This document shows positions 5,266-6,874 of a DNA stretch of 6,874 nt, one piece after another. Each line of letters starts with the position of its first letter. Position 1 is the stretch's first letter. The translations under genes were made by a program, and so were the position numbers. The notes beneath the pieces are model-generated. The model made no database searches. It was not told where the DNA came from and was given only the letters and a program-made list of their open reading frames with translations. Source of the DNA: Acidobacteriaceae bacterium (lineage in GTDB: Bacteria; Acidobacteriota; Terriglobia; Terriglobales; Acidobacteriaceae); NCBI GenBank assembly GCA_003165855.1, contig PMXH01000290.1:1-6874 (forward strand), written 5' to 3'.

Positions 5266-6354
5266 ATGCCCATCACGCAAATTCCATTCCAGGATCCGGT
5301 GGCCCCGCCCGAGAAGCCACAGCCGGAGCAGCTTGGGCTGTACGATGCCCAGGGATGGGAGACGGCGTATCGCGATCTGGATGATGACGCGGCGCGGGTG
5401 CCGCACCTGCTCATCCAGTTGCAGGACGATCTGGCGCGCTCGCGGCGGCGCGAAGCGGCATGGATCTCGATCATCGTTCACCTGATTCTGGTCATTGGCA
5501 TCTTCAATATTGAGAGGTTTGAAAAATACTTTCCTTGGCACTCGGCGCGCCCGGTGAAAAGTCTGACGCTGGGCAAGGATCTAACGTTTCTGGAGCTTCC
5601 GACAGACTTGCAGAAGGTGCCGCACAAGCCGAATACGAACATTGCTTCCGACAAAGACCGCATCGCGATGACGCGGCATCCGGAACTGGACGTGAAGGAG
5701 TTGCGAAAGATTTTGGCGACACCGCCGCCGGGAGCGCCGGGGTCGAGTGCGCCCCAGACGGCGCCGCCGCCGTCTGCTGGATTTGCGCAGAACCAAGCAC
5801 CGCCTCAGCCGTCACAGGCACCTCCGCAGGTCGCACAATTGCAAACGCCGGCCACACCGAATATCGCGAAAGAGTTCCAAAAATACGGCGGCAACATGTC
5901 CGCGGGGGCGGCGGTTCAGGACGCGGCTCGGGCAGTGGCGGCCGGACGCGGTAACGGCCAGCAGGGCGAGGGCGGCAATTTCGGACTAGGGACCGGAGCG
6001 CATGGCCGGCAATTGGGCAATCTTGAAGTTCTCAGTGACACGATGGGTGTGGACTTCGGTCCCTACCTGCAGCGTGTGCTCCATGACGTGCGCGAAAATT
6101 GGTACAACGCGATTCCGGAATCCGCGCAGATGAAACACGGAAACTTAATCATCGAATTCGCGATTACCAAAGATGGAAAAGTCGCGGGCATGAAATTGGT
6201 GGCTCCTTCCGGGGACACTCCCCTGGATCGCGCAGCCTGGGCTGGCATCACGGCATCGGACCCGTTTCCCGCGTTGCCCAGCGAATTTGGCGGAGAGTAT
6301 CTCGCTCTCCGCTTCCGCTTCTACTACAACCCCACCAAAGACGAACTGCCGTAG
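5266..6354 (+). CDS. TonB/TolA-like energy transducer with C-terminal TonB domain
   Basis: A 362-residue single-pass inner-membrane protein. Residues 1-62 are charged and presumably cytoplasmic, ending in a basic patch (RSRRREAAW). A transmembrane helix follows at about 65-82 (WISIIVHLILVIGIF). Residues ~85-150 contain the linker SDKDRIAMTRHPELD (128-142). A Pro/Gln/Ala-rich stretch (~152-198) and a Gly-rich stretch (~226-252) are suited to spanning the periplasm. The C-terminal domain (~263-356) has YLQRVLHDVRENWY, then a beta strand LIIEFAITKDGKV and a final LALRFRFYYNP, the TonB/TolA C-terminal fold closest to the TolA-like TonB_2 group. Such proteins pass proton-motive energy from ExbBD/TolQR to outer-membrane partners; no exbB or exbD gene is visible here. 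ATG 5266 is the first start after TAG 5260-5262, but no Shine-Dalgarno is evident. A TolA-like envelope-integrity role is the alternative to TonB transport. Confidence 0.85.
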   Translation: MPITQIPFQDPVAPPEKPQPEQLGLYDAQGWETAYRDLDDDAARVPHLLIQLQDDLARSRRREAAWISIIVHLILVIGIFNIERFEKYFPWHSARPVKSLTLGKDLTFLELPTDLQKVPHKPNTNIASDKDRIAMTRHPELDVKELRKILATPPPGAPGSSAPQTAPPPSAGFAQNQAPPQPSQAPPQVAQLQTPATPNIAKEFQKYGGNMSAGAAVQDAARAVAAGRGNGQQGEGGNFGLGTGAHGRQLGNLEVLSDTMGVDFGPYLQRVLHDVRENWYNAIPESAQMKHGNLIIEFAITKDGKVAGMKLVAPSGDTPLDRAAWAGITASDPFPALPSEFGGEYLALRFRFYYNPTKDELP

Positions 6355-6406
6355 TTCTTCCCGAATCGCGCGGAGTGCGAGACTAGCGGCATGCGGGCAG
6401 TTTCTC
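6355..6406. other. Convergent intergenic gap without a clear terminator
   Basis: This 52-bp stretch separates the 3' ends of the TonB-like and M13 genes. The only pairing I see is short (TCGC 6366-6369 with GCGA 6377-6380), with no U-tract on either side, so I cannot assign a bidirectional terminator. Confidence 0.3.
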
Positions 6407-6874
6407 TTACCACACGCGACAACGGTTTTGATTCACCATCGGCGAGCCTGCCTTGCAGTGAAACGCTTCCTGAAATTCCGGCATGTTTGAGACCACACCA
6501 TTGGTGCGGTATTTCTCGGGAGAGTGCGGGTCCACCGTGGCGCGCAGGCGCTTGGTCTCGTCGCGGGTTTCGCCGCACCAGCTTTGCCCATAGCCCACGA
6601 AGAATCTCTGGTCGGGGGTGAGACCGTCGAGCGGTTGCAGATTCTGTCCCTTGGTATCTTCTTTCCACGCCATGTAGGCCAGGATCAGGCCACCAAGGTC
6701 GGCGACATCCTCGCCCAACGTGAGCTTGCCGTTGATCTTGATGTCGTCGATGATCGTGTAAGTGGAATATTGGTCCGAGATACAACTGGCGCGTTTCACG
6801 AACTCTTTGCCATCGTCGGCGGTCCACCAGTCGCGCAGGTTGCCATGGGCATCGAACTGGCGGCCTTCGTCGTC
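6407..6874 (-). CDS. M13-family (neprilysin-type) zinc metallopeptidase, C-terminal part only
   Basis: The frame enters from the right edge and ends at TAA (6409-6407), showing the last 155 residues. It begins at DDEGRQFDAHGNLRDWW, which in M13 enzymes follows the HExxH zinc motif by only a few residues, so that motif lies just outside the window. The third zinc ligand and its partner Asp are present in GEDVADLGG (Glu codon 6710-6712, Asp codon 6698-6700; Glu646 and Asp650 in neprilysin). The substrate/transition-state histidine is in DPHSP (codon 6524-6526; His711 in neprilysin). The protein ends in CRVW, identical to the neprilysin terminus. Full-length members are ~650-700 residues, so roughly a quarter is visible. 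Bacterial M13 enzymes are usually exported and cleave short peptides at the amino side of hydrophobic residues. Nothing suggests a broken gene. Confidence 0.93.
   Translation of the reverse strand, partial: DDEGRQFDAHGNLRDWWTADDGKEFVKRASCISDQYSTYTIIDDIKINGKLTLGEDVADLGGLILAYMAWKEDTKGQNLQPLDGLTPDQRFFVGYGQSWCGETRDETKRLRATVDPHSPEKYRTNGVVSNMPEFQEAFHCKAGSPMVNQNRCRVW

Noticed and set aside
6324..6827. Minus-strand 167-codon frame overlapping the M13 gene
   Set aside because: It is out of frame with the M13 C-terminus, whose zinc-ligand motif, DPHSP and CRVW ending are unambiguous in the other frame.

Overview
The window most resembles a chromosomal segment of an Acidobacteriota genome (Terriglobia / Koribacter-like). 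This is inference from gene content: a secreted S53 (kumamolisin-type) peptidase with a C-terminal Ig-like module, an M13 neprilysin-type peptidase, a TonB/TolA-type transducer with an 'SDKDRIA'-like linker, and a membrane-anchored PD40 beta-propeller, all in moderately GC-rich DNA. I see no mobile element, CRISPR array, tRNA or rRNA.

Layout. Positions 1-2209 (minus) hold one uninterrupted reading frame for a secreted S53 serine-carboxyl peptidase. Its 3' end lies beyond the left edge. A 99-bp divergent intergenic region with three GTTTAC motifs separates it from a plus-strand Gfo/Idh/MocA oxidoreductase (2309-3400, GTG start) of the type usually found among lpx (lipid A) genes. Next on the plus strand come a membrane protein with a cytoplasmic or periplasmic six-blade PD40 propeller (3480-4733), a 73-residue zinc-ribbon protein that looks leaderless (4784-5005), a 260-bp structured leader region, and a TonB/TolA-like energy transducer (5266-6354). 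The last gene (6407-6874, minus) is the C-terminal quarter of an M13 zinc metallopeptidase. It converges on the transducer gene and has its 5' part beyond the right edge.

Taken together these are mostly cell-envelope and secreted functions: two exported peptidases, an envelope-spanning transducer, a membrane-anchored propeller, and an oxidoreductase possibly tied to lipid A sugar synthesis. Spacing does not support one operon. The gaps of 79, 50 and 260 bp, plus a promoter-like box directly before the zinc-ribbon gene, suggest several separate transcripts. I found no clear evidence of a new biological system. The points most worth checking are the apparent leaderless zinc-ribbon gene, the orphan Lpx-type oxidoreductase with an uncertain start, the long cytoplasmic extension of the TonB-like protein, and the repeated motif in the divergent promoter region.
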